A stretch of DNA of 64,000 nucleotides from Centropus unirufus. Lineage: Eukaryota > Chordata > Aves > Cuculiformes > Centropidae. The stretch's first letter is position 1. Each line of letters opens with the position of its first letter. The notes under the pieces are model-generated. The model saw only the letters and a program-made list of their open reading frames with translations. It did no database searches and was not told where the DNA came from. The position numbers were made by a program, and so were the translations under genes. Location: contig VYZI01000058.1 in NCBI GenBank assembly GCA_013397695.1, positions 2,160,743 through 2,224,742 on the forward strand, written 5' to 3'. Positions 37,501 through 50,600 of this stretch are shown here, in pieces.

Positions 37501-38913
37501 GGTGTGGGCTTCATTCTGGGGCCTGTGGTTGGTGGCTACCTTGCAGAGTTGGAAGGTGGCTTTTACCGAACGTCCTTCATCTGTGCCTCCATCTTCCTTC
37601 TGAATGCTGGTAAGTTTTATGTCATGTTTTGCGTCTTGGATCCCTTCATTCCTCACTTTAGTGTTTTTGTGCGATTTGTGATACCTTGAATTCTTGGTAT
37701 GTTTGTCATTGAAGGTATGGGTGTTCTGTGTACCAATCCTTCAAATTTGAACCTGTGTGGAAGGGTGGGAATTTTGAAAGAGGTAGCCTGCTTGTATATA
37801 TCACTTACATTCAGACAAAGCTATGGAAGTTTTTAATATGCACAGAGATGAGGGCTAATGAGAATTTTGGCTTTAGCTTTTAGATTTGTCTGTTGCAAAT
37901 GTGTCACCTCAGTGTTCCTTGCTATCACTACACTTAGAATTGAAATGATACTGTGAATAATACCAGACTTAATCTCTGTAGGTTTTTTAAAGCGAAAAGA
38001 TTGTTAAAATCCTTTTTTTTTAATTTTGGTCATTACACTTACAAAACTTATAATCAGGCTAATGTTTCCCATGTAAAGTTAATGCAATTGAATAAAATCA
38101 ACTACTTTCTTGATCTATATAGGTCTTGTCTGGATGTTGCCCTGGAGTGAAGAAAACATTGGCAATAGGGAACATCAACAAGGCCACAAAAGACCAGGCA
38201 GTTTCTCAGCAAAAGCAGATAATGACCTGCACTTGAAATCAGGATCTAATGGAGCTGTGGCAAGGGATAGTCTTTTCCAGTCTCCATGGATCCAAGTTAC
38301 AACAGTGCTGAAAAGGATTAAAGAAATTGCATGCTCCAATCTGTGGGATATATTTTTAGTGCGGTTGCTGATGTCTGTTGCTATACTGCTCTACTACAGT
38401 AATTTTAGTCTGGCCTTGGAGGAGAGATTTGGAGTGAAACCCCTGTTTGCTGGATACCTACTGAGCTATAGCAGTGCACTTGGAGTCCTGGCTGGCTGTC
38501 TGCTCGGACCAATAACAAGACTCTACCAGCACAACACCTACAGAATTTTGCTGCACTCCAGCACTTTTACCTGCTCCTTGATTTTCCTGTATGCGTCGGC
38601 GCTGAGCATATGGATGGTCATTTTGTCTTCTACATTCTTAGCTTTTTCAACTACCATAGGTCGTACTTGTATCATTGATCTTGAATTGACCATTGGTGGG
38701 AATGAGGCCAGTGGTACCCTCCTAGGTGTTGGACAGTCTGTGACGTCAGTGGGACGTATCATTGCCCCACTCCTTTCTGGAATTGCTCAGGAGTTCAGTC
38801 CTTGTGGCCCTCCAAGTCTAGGGGTTGGACTTGCTTTAGTTGCTATTCTGATAATGAATGTGAACAAACAAAAATACTGTAGCCATGGAAATGTTAAATT
38901 CAAAAATGAATAG
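31122..38913 (+). CDS. MFSD9: MFSD9, major facilitator superfamily domain-containing 9 (complete, 6 exons)
   Basis: Joined exons: 31122-31220, 34127-34214, 35265-35308, 36004-36133, 37400-37609, 38123-38913 (1362 bases, 453 residues plus TAG; the human protein has about 474). Twelve-helix MFS carrier. The motif A loop GCWSDLVGRR lies at residues 78-87 between helices 2 and 3. GPVVGG at 161-166 in helix 5 resembles motif C. A hydrophilic central loop (about 195-245) links the two six-helix halves. The second half opens with WDIFLVRLLM and contains IGRTCIIDLELTIGG and VGRIIAPLLSG. MFSD9 is an orphan transporter, substrate not established, probably of intracellular or plasma membranes. The start is the ATG opening an acidic N-terminus in frame with RFVRCLYAVGFL. 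Tail-to-tail with SLC9A2. Confidence 0.95.
31221..34126 (+). other. MFSD9: MFSD9 intron 1 (2.9 kb)
   Basis: Begins inside the CpG island, then becomes AT-rich. Holds a CR1 copy at 32278-33039 and a pyrimidine tract of mostly T at about 33507-33563. The other introns (34215-35264, 35309-36003, 36134-37399, 37610-38122) hold nothing that I recognise. Confidence 0.8.
32278..33039 (+). mobile_element. CR1 LINE copy in MFSD9 intron 1
   Basis: Sense orientation, about 760 bases. Starts in the reverse transcriptase region (TTTAATGTCTCTGTCGATGA, GTTTGCAGATAACACC, equivalent to FADDT). It continues through degenerate sequence with deletions, then GCCAGAGAGGTTGTGCAGTC and GGACTAGAGACCTCCTAAGT, and ends in the diagnostic ATTCTGTTATTCCACG terminal repeat. 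Interrupted frame, inactive. Confidence 0.88.
34127..34214 (+). CDS. MFSD9: MFSD9 exon 2
   Basis: 88 bases, phase 0 in, phase 1 out, acceptor TTTCAG, donor GTGAGT. Encodes DLFGVSMVVPLMSLHIKSLG, the rest of helix 1 and the first loop, close to the mammalian sequence. Confidence 0.93.
35265..35308 (+). CDS. MFSD9: MFSD9 exon 3 (micro-exon, 44 bases)
   Basis: Phase 1 in, phase 0 out, acceptor TTTTAG after a long T-run, donor GTGAGT. Encodes SLYGIMQLFSSTFV of helix 2. Recognised by homology and frame continuity. Confidence 0.92.
36004..36133 (+). CDS. MFSD9: MFSD9 exon 4
   Basis: 130 bases, phase 0 in, phase 1 out, acceptor GAAAG, donor GTAAGT. Opens with motif A, GCWSDLVGRR, then helix 3 (SLLACILLSALGYFLLG) and the start of helix 4 ending RVPV. 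Confidence 0.93.
37400..37609 (+). CDS. MFSD9: MFSD9 exon 5
   Basis: 210 bases, phase 1 in and out, acceptor TTGCAG, donor GTAAGT. Encodes IFKHTLSISKALLSDLVSER, FNAASGVGFILGPVVGG (helix 5) and the start of helix 6, all strongly conserved in MFSD9. Confidence 0.94.
38123..38913 (+). CDS. MFSD9: MFSD9 exon 6 (last, long)
   Basis: 791 bases, phase 1 in, acceptor TATATAG, ending TAG. Encodes the central cytosolic loop, which diverges most from mammals, and the whole C-terminal six-helix half, ending in a short hydrophilic tail. Confidence 0.94.
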
Positions 38914-41155
38914 CTACAAATTCGGATTGTATGGATGTATCTCACAGGAGAGGCAAAGTGAATCAACCTGCCTGCACCTGTCAGGCTTGCACAGGTGTAC
39001 AAGATCCTGTAGAAATAGGATCTTCTAAGAGGACACCTTCTGTTCACATAGATGCAAGTATTAATACATGCAAGTATTTCCGCTGCAGGGATGTTAACTC
39101 TAGACAAATGTTACTCTAACTGGTACCACTAGAACACCCATGACAGGGACAGCTGTTGCTGTATTGTACTGGCTGAGATTTTTTTAATGGATTTTTAACC
39201 TTTTTGGAGAGGAAAAAAAAAAGACATGAAATACACAAATCTTTCTTACATCTCACATTTGAAACAGTATTTGGATTTATAAAAGACAGAAATGTATTAT
39301 TTAATCAGAGGTGACTTATTATGTAATCAGAAGGAGGATTTGCAATATAGCTCATTAACCTTCGTTTCTTATGCTGTGGTTCTCTGCCATTTGACTGCTG
39401 TGACAGTGGCTTAATTAATAGGGTTTTTGCTTATGGGATTTTGTGAAGCATCCTTTGGCTGCAAAACTTGCTGCACAGCATGATTGGTCATCTTGGGGCA
39501 GCATTCTGACCCCTGCTTATTACTGGTCCTACCCAGGTAACAGAATTGGATGTGTGCTAACTTCATGTATTAAGAAGGCCTAAAATGGACAATTTAAAAA
39601 TAATACAGGGTCATTCAGAGTGAAACTGAGACTGAATGAATGTAAGCTTTATTGAAACTTAAACTGGTTGTTTCTGTTTAGTAATAACTTCCACTGAGCA
39701 ACTTTGTCAAAAATTGTTAATACTTCCTGTGCAACTTTTCTACCTTCACTTTAAGAATAAATTTGTTTCTTATTTCTTTTGAATGACTTTTAAAGGTGTC
39801 CTGGAGCAACTAGAAGTAGTTCATGGTTCTGGATTAATGCATTCCCTGTCATGTTTGGAAACATACATAACATTTCAGTGACAGAAAAAAGCCTGTTTAT
39901 TTGTTGGTATTTTAGTCTACATTTACCTTCACTGTTTAACTAATGGGACGTTACTCAGAGCTATACTGAGGATTGTTGCACTCTGCTGTGCTATTTACTG
40001 TTCAAGCTCATTTTAATTGTTAGTCGCCACTTTTTGCATTTCATTGGAAACATAAGAAAAATGTATTTTGCATTGATATTTGCTGATAGCATCCCATATG
40101 CTTTTCTTAGTATTACGGATGAAAGTAAAAAGTCAACTACATAAAATAGTTGGACATTTTTTTGTTAAAGAATGATTTAGTTATCTCCTTGAACGTACCT
40201 GTGCAAATAGTGTTGCTCTATTCAGAAGTCAGGGATGGTGATTTGCATTTTTCTATTTTTATTTTCTTCCTTACCTTTTCCAGTGCCTATTATTAATTAT
40301 TCCTTGTCAAAACCTCAGTGATTCCAGTGGCAGCACCATAGGAACATTTCTTGAATTCTGTGGTGTTTTATATATTGATATAATGAGTGTGTGTCTTATT
40401 AGTGCTATGATTTCAGTACATGTCCTCAGAGTTCCTTATCATAATCGTGTTTCATTTCACCTGCGGTACTTGAGTCATTTTCAAGTGTCTTACCTACTTT
40501 TGTCTTGCTTGGTAGATGCCATGAAACATTCTTGCCCTAAATTTCCTAATTTCTTTCTTTGCTTTTTTTTTTTTAGCCAAAACCCACCCTTCTGTAAGTC
40601 AGGGAAGTGATATTCCAACTATAGGAAAGAGTGAAGGAAAAGGGTAGGAAAAACACCATCAAAAATTAATATATATGAAAGATTTAGTAATTTTTCCTAT
40701 ACTTGTTGATTGTGTGAGCTAACAGAAGTTTTACCCTTCTAAGTTGCTGCACTGGTTAAAGGTGAACTCTAAACATCGTAAATTTCAGGTTGTTCTAACA
40801 TACACAGCAGCCTGAATACTGCTTGTAAAGACTTTAAAACTCCACTGGTTTTATTTATACAAAAGTGAAGCAAGTGCTTTCCACAATCAACAAATATTTT
40901 TATTTTGAAAAATTGTTCTCCATAGAAGCTAAATAAAAATGTAACATAATAACAATTGAATTGAGAAGTCTGTGGAAAGCTGTGTTCTCAGGGACATGTT
41001 GCAATTGATGTTACAGAAGAAATTTTTTTTACTTGCAGGCCAAAATAATTCCTGAAGTGCTGCAGAAACATTTCTTCTTTGTAAAGCCTCAGTTAAAGAA
41101 AAGTTGCACTTTTTTTTCTTTAAGTAGAAGAAATAAAATTAAATTACATTCCACG
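38914..41155 (+). other. MFSD9: MFSD9 3' UTR (extent inferred)
   Basis: AT-rich sequence after the stop. AATAAA occurs at 39756-39761, 40932-40937 and 41132-41137. The last is followed by ATTAAA (41138-41143) and a GT/T-rich stretch at about 41165-41185, the best-formed cleavage signal of the three. Alternative 3' ends are plausible. An 8-base inverted repeat (AAGATCCT / AGGATCTT) lies at 39001-39024. Confidence 0.45.
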
Positions 41156-41190
41156 TCGATCATTTTGTCACTGTGTTTTTTTCCCCTCTT
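41132..41190 (+). terminator. MFSD9: candidate distal poly(A) signal of MFSD9
   Basis: AATAAA at 41132 overlapped by ATTAAA at 41138, then a downstream TGTCACTGTGTTTTTTTCCC element. This is the usual layout of a vertebrate cleavage and polyadenylation site. Proximal alternatives are at 39756 and 40932. Confidence 0.45.
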
Positions 41191-44100
41191 CTATAGCACA
41201 AAATAGATGTATTCAAGTCAATAGGAAGTGTAGGTGTTCTGTTTTTTTTCTTCAAACTGTTCCTTCTAATGATCATTTGAATCTGCCTGCTTTTCCCATA
41301 AAAGGCACGGGAGCCAAGGATTCAACTGAGAAGTGGCTTGGTGGTGAATGAATAAGCGGAATAAATAAAAGAAAATAGAGAAGTTGCCAGTTTTGAGGTG
41401 CAGTGCTTAAAGCTACTGTTCTTGGTGCCTGGAGACCCTTTGTAGATCCCTTGTGAGGTCTCTTAGTTGTCATAACTGTATTTTCAGAGAGGGATGAGTA
41501 AATGTCATCCCTGGAGATGAGATGTGACTCCCCTTTTTACATTGAGGAAGGAGCAGTTGCAGCTGAGTTTGGCTATAATCTTGTGGGATTTACTGAATTT
41601 TACTCAGCAGTTTCTGCGTCCAATTGTGGTATCTGAAGACTTTAACAAAACAGAGATCTGAATGTGTTGTTCTACCTGCAAATAACTGCAAACTGAATTT
41701 TTTATTTTACTTGCTATTACTTTGATTTTGCATATTTTTTTCTGTTTACATTTGAAATGTACACTTTTTTGGCAGTGAATTCTGTCATTTAGGGCCAACT
41801 GATGTTGAAGAAGTTATGTAATGTAGTAATTTCTTTCTGTAAAGCAGCTGATAGTGCATGATATATACTAATATAGTTGCTTTTAAATGGTGAATCACAT
41901 GAAAATTCCGTGTCTGAGTCTGCTGCGCTCATTTGAAGAGATCCTCTATAAACATACCAGTTTTGCAGATTTCAGTTACTTGTCTCTGAATTACTCATTG
42001 CAGCATCGCCACAGTGGCCAGTACCATTCCCATTTTCTACGAATAGGTTGATTACTGGGCAGATAATGCAGCAACAGGACAGGCATTGCTTATCAACTGG
42101 CTTGCTCCTTATTTCAAGCAGTCTGTAATGTGATGGCATTCTACCTTGGTGGGGATGTTCAGGTGCTGCCAGCTCTCATTTGGTTATGGATGCTGTGCAG
42201 TACCCCTGGGTAGATGATGCTTTATAGCTTGGGACATTGGGATTTGAAAACCCAAGACTCAACTGTGCTGTTTTTGCTGTAATTTTGAAGACTCATTCAC
42301 AAAGAGCTGATCAGGAGTCTTGTAAGGGAGTATATTAGAGCCTGAACTTTGAGATTCACATGATTGTGAGTGGAGCTCAGATTTCTTCCTCATAAAAATG
42401 ACAGTTTGTACAGCTTGTTTGAAAGGGAAGTCTTGAAAAACTTAAAGGAGAAATATAGCCAAATTTCTAGTTATTTTTAATCCTCTATTAGCTTCANNNN
42501 NNNNNNNNNNNNNNNNNNNNNNNNNNNNNNNNNNNNNNNNNNNNNNNNNNNNNNNNNGTAAATTTTGATATTTAAAATTACTTTGTCACAAAAAGGAAAA
42601 AAATATGTTTTGAAACAAAACTTGTGGTGATTAGGGGGCTGTTGTAACTCCCAAATCGTAAATGTAGACCTGAGTACATTTCAGATCACGAAATCGAGGC
42701 TCTTCAGAGCAGCCAGTATAACTATTATTTTCCCTCTTGCAATCTTAGTCCCTCGTAATCTGTTAAAACTCACAGGATAAAAAGCCTTCCAACGCATGTC
42801 AGTGCTGTATGGAAACTGCATTAGTGTTTGCCTACTTGGGCAAGAAATGATGTTAACCCAGTCTGCCATGGTGTTGTTCTATTAGGTGTGTCTGTCACCT
42901 GCAAGAGGAAAACTTCAAATGGAGAAGATTCTCAAGTGGCTCAGCACAGTGTCCAAGAGAGATAAATTTTATCCCAGCTTCAAATAACTCCCAAATGTTA
43001 AGGTTCCTTTAACTGTTCAGAGGATAATTAAGTTGCTATACATTCTCTTCTATCCATTTTAGGTAGCTCCTCATTAAGGTGACCATCTAATAAACATGCC
43101 AAGAGGGAGACGAAATTGTGAGACAGCTTTGACTTGAAAATTGTAAGACAGTTTCCTCATGTTCATTCACACAACTGACAGTGTCAAGCTCAGCTTCAGA
43201 TTTATCTGGGAAGTGCAAGTTATATCGTGATCTGCTAAAATGAGAGACGAAAAAAGCACTTAGTTCTCCTAGCTCCCCCAGATTTAAATAACACCTGAAC
43301 CAGAGAGTCCATGACTTCTTTCAACTGTGTCCTCAAGCTGTTCCTCCCTCTCATGTTTGGACTTAATATCCTTTCCATCTTGTTTTCTGGCCTGAGCCTC
43401 CAAGATCTTGCTGGCATGGCTGAGGCTGTGTGTTGCAGATACCGTGTTTTAAGTATATTCACAAGTATATTTTTATAGGAGCGGAGCCCTTGTACCAAAA
43501 GCATTAATTTAGCTAATTTCAAAATCCTTCATCTTTTCTTCAGGAGCTGGGGGCCGTGTTGGCAGAGCTCAGACAATTCTAGAAATGGTGCCCAGCTGAA
43601 GCATTTTTTGCTGTGTCATCCTTAGGAAGTTGCTGGTGTTTGGAATGGGTGGACCTGGCATCGCTTGAAAAAGGCGGTGCAGGATGCAGTGTGTTTGCTC
43701 CCAGAGACCCCAAGATACTATTTGTAACATTATGTGTATTATTTTGGCCAAATGTTTAGCTTTGTTTCTCCACATGATTTTCTATGTGGCTTCTGTGGAG
43801 AAGGATATTCTCAAGTTACTAACTTGTTACATAGCTTGGTTTTCTTTTATTGAACGCCTGTGGTTTCAGTGGTACTTGCACTATACTTTAGTTCTGAGTA
43901 TGACAGCCCTTAAAATTTTGCCTCTTAGGGCAAATTACTCTTATTTGGTCTTTCAAGTATCTGCTTAAATCAGATGGCTGTGTGTCTATCAGCTCTCTAT
44001 CTTGCTATACCTGCTTTCTTATCCTATTTACTTCCATTTTAGAGGTCTCTCAGCAGCTGAAGGGGGAACAAAATATTCAGAAAACCCTCATTCAGAGTGT

Positions 44101-47100
44101 AATATCTACATTTTCCTACTGTCCCTAAAACAGGACAACTGGGCATTGTGTTTCCTTACCGAAGCAGTAAAATACCAATACTACAGAGTGTACTGGGGAG
44201 TCTATCTGGGAACAAATAAACTTGTATGTGGGTTTGGCGAGTTTCCCAGACACTGCTGAAGATGTGGTTTCCTCAAAAGTGAAATATCTTCCCAGTCAAT
44301 ACATGACTTTCCCCATCAGATGGTGCTCAAGGACAGGTTTATTGGGCGTTTAATTCTCCGGCAGAGAATCTCTCTGATACAACATGAGGAAAAGTCTCCT
44401 TCGCAAGCTAAAGTTAGATTGGCCTTTTAGGAAGATCAAAAAATGCTATTGATCTTATTTTTCCTTTTCAGGGAAAAAAAAAAGTAAAAAAAAAAAAAGT
44501 AGGAAAAAGCAAATCTCTGACCCCAACCAGTGCAAGACTTGAATGAGAAGGGCTACCTATTACACAGCCTTTTCCACCTACTGGTGACATTGCTACTGGA
44601 AAGAAAAACACCCAAGAAAGCAGCTCCCAGAGGTGGTGATGGCCTGACCTCGCAGTAGTCTAAAAGAGCCTGCGAAAGGGTGGGAGGAGCAGAAGTGAGG
44701 AAGGGATAGAGCAAGGAGACAAGAGTCCCAGGAGATTTTGGATTCTGCTTCACAGTATAATCATGCTGGAGTATAGTCATGCCTTGATGCATGTATTCTG
44801 TGGATCTCAAAGTTCTTCAGAAAGGTAACAACATGCTAGTGTGTTTTGAAGCACCAAGAGCTTCAGATCATATTTTGTAAAAAATATGTCCAAATTGATG
44901 TGCTTGTAATACGGGGCACTCAAGTATGAATGATGAGAGCATGCACTGTATTAATGGACAGCCAGTAGTGAAAGACAAGAAAGCAGTAGGGTTCCTGAAA
45001 TGTCTGTTCATTATTTAAAATTGTGCCATAAAAAATGATCATGATTTGAAAAAAAAATAAAAGGCAGCTTTCACCAGATACAAGCCAATTGCTTGGTCAC
45101 TACCAGCACATGAACAAGGAAGCTCCACAGGGAGTAAACTAAATGTTTATGTGCAACACTTGGCATTTATTTATTTATTTGGTCAGATTTCAGATGGGCC
45201 TGATATCAAACACCTAATCTAAACAATCTGATCTGCAAAGAGGACCTGGTCTAAAAACTGCAATCCAAACCCAAGGCTTCTTTCATATTCAAATATAACC
45301 CCAATAATGCAGTGACACAGTACTTGCTGACAATTTTACTGATTAACCATATTTTCCTATTGAAATACAAATTCAGATTTGTTTATAAAGCTTGCTGGAT
45401 GTGTTGAAACTCAGTTTTATTTCCAAGCAGGAGATGATCATTAAAGGAAAGCTAAGTATTGCCTTCACAATAATCATTTGTTGAGAATAGCCATGAACAC
45501 TGGACTGAGATTTTTGGGGTTCACACAGCCATCCCTGTGCAGCCTAGACTCTGCATTTGACACACAGCAGAAACTTCCATAACTGGAACTGAGGAAAAAG
45601 ACTATAAGACTTGTGCCCATAAAAGAATTTCAAGAAGTGTGATATTTCAAATACATACATGAAATAAATATTTTTGAAAACCTGTTACAAGAGGGAAAGT
45701 CTTAAGGCCCCAATTATAAAACTAATTCATCAGCCCCATTCACAAACCTTTGAAAGAAAGCTACCCTGTGATTTGAAAAGGAAATTCTGATTTTTAATAG
45801 TTCTTTCAAAACAAGCTTAAAAAAAATCATCTTATTGCCCATAGATTTAGAAAGGTGCTAAATAAAATACAAAATTGTGATTTCACAGTGTACATTCTTC
45901 AATTAAAGTTATCAATCTTGTAACAAGTAGAATGAAAATGATTTCTGCATTGTGCTGAAATGTATATCTGTGCTAAAAATAAGCTAAAAACTTAAAACAG
46001 ATTAAAGGGGACAGAAGGTGCAAATTCCTGAGAGCTACAGTTAGGTATCATTTATTTTAATGCACCCTCCCTTCCCATTTGCACTCAAATGGCAACTATT
46101 TCCGCTTGGATGAAGTTCATGTTTCTTATGGGTGTTATTAAGGTGCACAGTGACTTCATCTGATTCCAGGGCCCCGCTGTGCTTTTCTGTACAAACAAAT
46201 TAGACGGAACACTTTTGTTCCTTGGAGTGCATAGCTCAGACAAAGAAAAGATTATCTTTCCCCTTTTACAGATGAAGAAACATAAAGTAAAACAAGTTGA
46301 CCAGGGTCACAAGCATGAGTGAAAGAGCTTGCTTGAGTCTCAGTGGTCCCTGACTCAAACAGGAGATTGCTAGCTTTGTCGACGTGCAATGATCTGCAAC
46401 TATTCTACTGCTGTGTTTGCTCTGCAGCCGAGAAATTAAGGTGCAAAAAGAAATTTTGATTAAGAGCCTTATTTATCCACTTGAATTTTTCTCTTTTTAG
46501 GGCTTCTGGTGTCCTGATAGGTGCTCTCGGTTCCTGTGACATTACTGCAGGTCAAGGCAATTCAGATTTCCTTTGGTGCTCCTCAGTACCATTCGAAGGT
46601 AACGTTGCCAAAAAAATCAGAAAGCAAAAATTCAAGCTATTCAGGTTTTATGTCTATTGCAACTCCGCTCTATAAGCTGTATTTGCAATTCTGGTCCTCC
46701 AGCTTCTTCCTTCTCTTCTTCCTCTTTTTCTGCATCACAGCTCTTCAAACAAACTGGGCTTCAAGAATATATTTATTCTTAGAAAGTCTATATGATAGGT
46801 GCATTGTGCAATTTTCAGTGTTATATTAAAGCTCTGGTTAAAACAAATATTCTTTGATTATAAATAAAATCTGAAATGATACAAGATTTTTTCCATCCAT
46901 CATTGGACTGTCAACAATGATTTTCAATGTGTAACTAGGTATTGAACCTGTATGACTTAGTCTTGTAAGAGATGATGTGATAAGGCACATTTCCATCCTA
47001 TCTTAGTAGTGGAAATAATGTAACTAAAGCATTGCCACGAGTTATTTATAAAAGTGATTTTGGGGTTTATGTCTTCAGTTTCGCAGTTTCTCCAGTATTC

Positions 47101-47270
47101 CTACCACTTAGTTAATGGCATTGACTTTATTCAAATAGAAGTGGTTAGACCCACGTTGAGGCTTGGTTGTTTTTGTTTTTTTAAATGGATCCCATAGTCT
47201 GATCAGATAGTTTAGAATCCTCATTCAATACATCCATGGTTTATTAACGATAGTTCACTTTTTGTTATGT
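41191..47270. other. intergenic, MFSD9 to SLC9A2 (tail to tail)
   Basis: About 6 kb without a recognised gene, including the end of the SLC9A2 3' UTR. Minus-strand AATAAA at 47240-47245, 47126-47131 and 46772-46777 are candidate SLC9A2 poly(A) signals. A TTTA run lies near 45166-45180. A minus-strand open frame at 43235-43522 has no family match that I recognise. Confidence 0.6.
42497..42557. other. assembly gap (61 N)
   Basis: Run of unknown bases in the MFSD9-SLC9A2 interval. Sequence on either side is AT-rich and non-coding, so no recognised gene is broken by it. Confidence 0.99.
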
Positions 47271-47641
47271 TCAGTATGGCTGGTTCTCAGGCTTATTTCT
47301 CTGCCTTTCCCCTTGCGATGCCTGCCTAACTAACCGTGGTGGTGGCATAGGTCTTGCTGAGCCATGGTCTGCAGTCAGATCTTCCCTGCTCAAAGTGCCA
47401 AATCTTGGTCTGGTCAGCAGTGGCTGCCTGAATGCAATGGGTGGCTGAGGCAATGTGGTTGGTTCTTGCTGCTCTCCTTGTCCATCCTGGCTCCCATCAA
47501 CTTCATTTTTCCACTCCACCCTAAACTCAGGTGGTGGCCTCTGCTGTCTCAGTCTCTGCTCTCTCAAGATTTTCCCTGCTCTGGGTCTTAGATTGAGCAC
47601 TGTGGTAGCGGCATCCATCTCAGAGTCACTGCTGTCACCCA
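47271..47641 (-). CDS. SLC9A2: SLC9A2 last coding exon
   Basis: 371 bases, phase 1 in, acceptor TTAACAG, ending in a stop at 47271-47273. Encodes the variable proline- and glutamine-rich tail: GDSSDSEMDAATTVLNL, EWKNEVDG, QPLLTRPRFG and PPPRLVRQAS, which align piecewise with the mammalian NHE2 tail. Confidence 0.93.
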
Positions 47642-50600
47642 CTGTTAATTGAAAACAAAATTAAAATTTTAGGTGCAGAATCTTACCATTTCTGGAACAT
47701 TTAAATAGCAGCACAATGATCCCTAGCAGCCATCAAAGAAGTTTCCCCAAGTTCCCTGAATTCAGTGCTTTCTGACCCAGTAAGGGGCACTTTACCAGGA
47801 CAGATGGTGGATTTGACTTACAACCATCCCTTCCCTCAAAACCATTATTTTTTGAAAGGAGTCACTCAGCAGCTCCTTAATCACCAGGCATCTTCCTGTT
47901 TGAGTTGACATTTTCCTAGTTGTGTCTCTGGACATGGAAAACCCTGTCTCTCTCTGAGTTACTTGGAGTCTAGTATCCCACTTACATCCAAACAGGACAC
48001 AAAAAGGAGATTTTTCACCCTCACATCCCATGAAATCCAATCTAGGAGGCATTTCCAGAGCATGACGTGTAGAGGGGCTCTAAAAACTTCACTTTTGAAA
48101 AGAAGCATCAATATTTCACTGAGCAAAGGTCTCCCAAGGTCAACATACATAGGAGAGGAAGCATCCCACAGGAGAGCTGGAATCCTCTCCATAATATTCC
48201 CGAATGTAAGATATCAAAGAAAACCCCCAGGGAAAACCTGCAAGTGCGGCAGACTCCTTCAGTCACTCACAGCAGGATAGAAAATGGTCAAGCACAAGGT
48301 TGCATAATCTTTCAGGGAGTGATCTTGAATGATCACTGTCAGGTAAATTGAGAAGGAAAATTTCTGGATGTGTACATGTGCATATATCATGCCCAGAAGA
48401 TTTATTTTAAATGGATTAAAAAATTAATCAAAACTTGTGCACTTCAGACAGTTGGTAATAAATTTAATAATCATTTATGAATGCCTCAGATTTGTTCTTA
48501 GACATAACTCAGGAATTATAATATATCAAAGCAAAGAATTGTGTATTGTGCAAATGTCATAAGAACAAATTCCTTTAGTAGCCTATATATATATATATTA
48601 TTTCTTTTAAAAAGGTCAGGAAGGGGTAAACAAAATATTGCATCAAGTAATTGTCCATTCACCCAGATAATTATATATCAGGGAAGGTCTTCATCAGAAT
48701 GTGTTTGCAGGCTTTTTTCCCCCCTAAATATGTCAAATAATATATTTTTTGACAATTGGATAATCTGGAGGCACATTTCCTCTTTAATGCTAGGTGACAG
48801 TAGGTGACCTCTGCAGACATAACTACAGACTAAAAGGCATCCTAAATTCAGGAGAGCAAAGATTACTTATTACTATACAAAACCTTGGTCTGTTGCTAAA
48901 TTAATTTGGAAGAGTGGGCAACTAATTGGGGTGGGATCAGGACATTTTAGTGACTGTGCAGAGATTTAATCTTCCCAGCATGAGATCTTGATCTTGATTG
49001 TTGTTTGTCAACAACATATAAGCATGGCAGTGTGACCAGTAATAATCAAAAGTAATGTACAGAGGGCAAGATTTTCACATCAAATTGTTTTCTTGCACCA
49101 GATTTTTTATTTTTCTGCTAGAATTCAAGAACTTCAGTATAAAGCCTTTGTGAGTTTACGCAGGGGGAAAAAAAAAGAGACATTTTGGTTGTAAACCACA
49201 GCACTTTGAGAAGTTATTCTTGAGAACTATAAATCAGGCCTCATGTTCTCATTCTCCTCTGTGGTTTGGTTCTCAGGGCAGTGCCCTCTACCCTGACCCC
49301 AATGAGAAAAGAAACCCTACAAGAGGGAGATCTGGACATTATGGAATAAAGGCAAGGAGAATAAACCATGGCAGTGTTATAGCGAACAAGTGTTTCAGGC
49401 TGCTGCTTGATCACATGAGGAGACGTGCTTCCAGGTCTACACCACTACAGCCTTTGAACTGGCAAAGCCCCACAAGACTCAGCTGGCTGGGGTATTTTTC
49501 TCTGCACTCGAGCACCAGCTTTAGGACCAATATTTTTTAATGTTATGAGACCCCTTCTAAATACTTCTAAATACCTAGAAATATGCTGTGAAGGTATTAA
49601 TTCTAGCATAAAAGCATGTGAACATAAACCATTTAATATTTACTTGAAAATTAATATGCTGATTTCTCTATATCATCCCTGGGCAAACTTCCCCTCTACA
49701 CAGGCAAAGTTAGTACAATACAGTAAGGAAGAGCAGAAAAAAAATTATTACCTCTGGCAGATGTTTTATTTCTCACTCGTAGTTTTTCTGGAAGTTTAGT
49801 GTTTTTAGGAAGTGAAAGAAACCTTTTTGTATTTGCAGCAGCCTGTGCAAAGCAATATAAGACATGCTGAATAACTGTAATCTGAAGTACCTGCATAATG
49901 CATGTTAAGACACACAACTGAGGCTTTAATGGGTTTATGTAGCTAAAGGGCTAGAGAGTAGTTTAGGATTAGCTAATATGTGATCTTTTACTACATTCTC
50001 AATGCTGATTGCTGGTTGAGGTCTGTGCTAACTAAGGTAAAGAGTGAGTAATCTCAGGCAGCTTAATCAAAGGCAGACCCAGTGATGTGCCCTCCGAGAT
50101 CAAAGTTAATAAATGTAGGCTCTCTAAATTTAACTTTACCTGTCCAGGTTTTCCTAAGGAAGGCACATAGAGCAAGCATGGGATCGTTTCATGCACCTCC
50201 AGTTTAGAACTTTTATTAGTGTGCTGCAAAAAGTAGGTTGCAGCTGAAGCACAAGAACTAATCTGTATTCTGATCCTGCAAGTTCTTTATACATATAAAT
50301 GACTTTATACAGTTGGCTAGTCACAGCAAAATTGATGGAGAAGTTAGGCACCAGCGTGATCATTTACCAGTTCAGGGCATAAAATCCTTGTTTCCCAAGA
50401 CTAAGCTCTAAAGGCACAGGGTACAGAGCACACCTCATACTTCCTGGAACATAAGAGGTACTTTCCAGGTTGCCTTTATTTGAATTAAAAAATTTCTCAA
50501 GGACATCCTTTCTTGCATTTGTCACAAAGATATTTTAAAACCTATACAGTCTACCAGCTCTCTCCTGCTTGTACTATTCATTGTTTCACATTCAAAGGGA

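Noticed and set aside
43235..43522. 95-codon minus-strand frame between MFSD9 and SLC9A2
   Set aside because: No homology recognised, no promoter or splice signals evident; length is not exceptional for chance.
47240..47245. Minus-strand AATAAA only about 26 bases after the SLC9A2 stop as the transcript end
   Set aside because: It would leave an unusually short 3' UTR. Kept only as one of several candidates, since later signals exist at 47126 and 46772.
49220..49540. 106-codon plus-strand frame in the last SLC9A2 intron
   Set aside because: No known domain; arginine/serine-rich random-looking sequence without conserved features.
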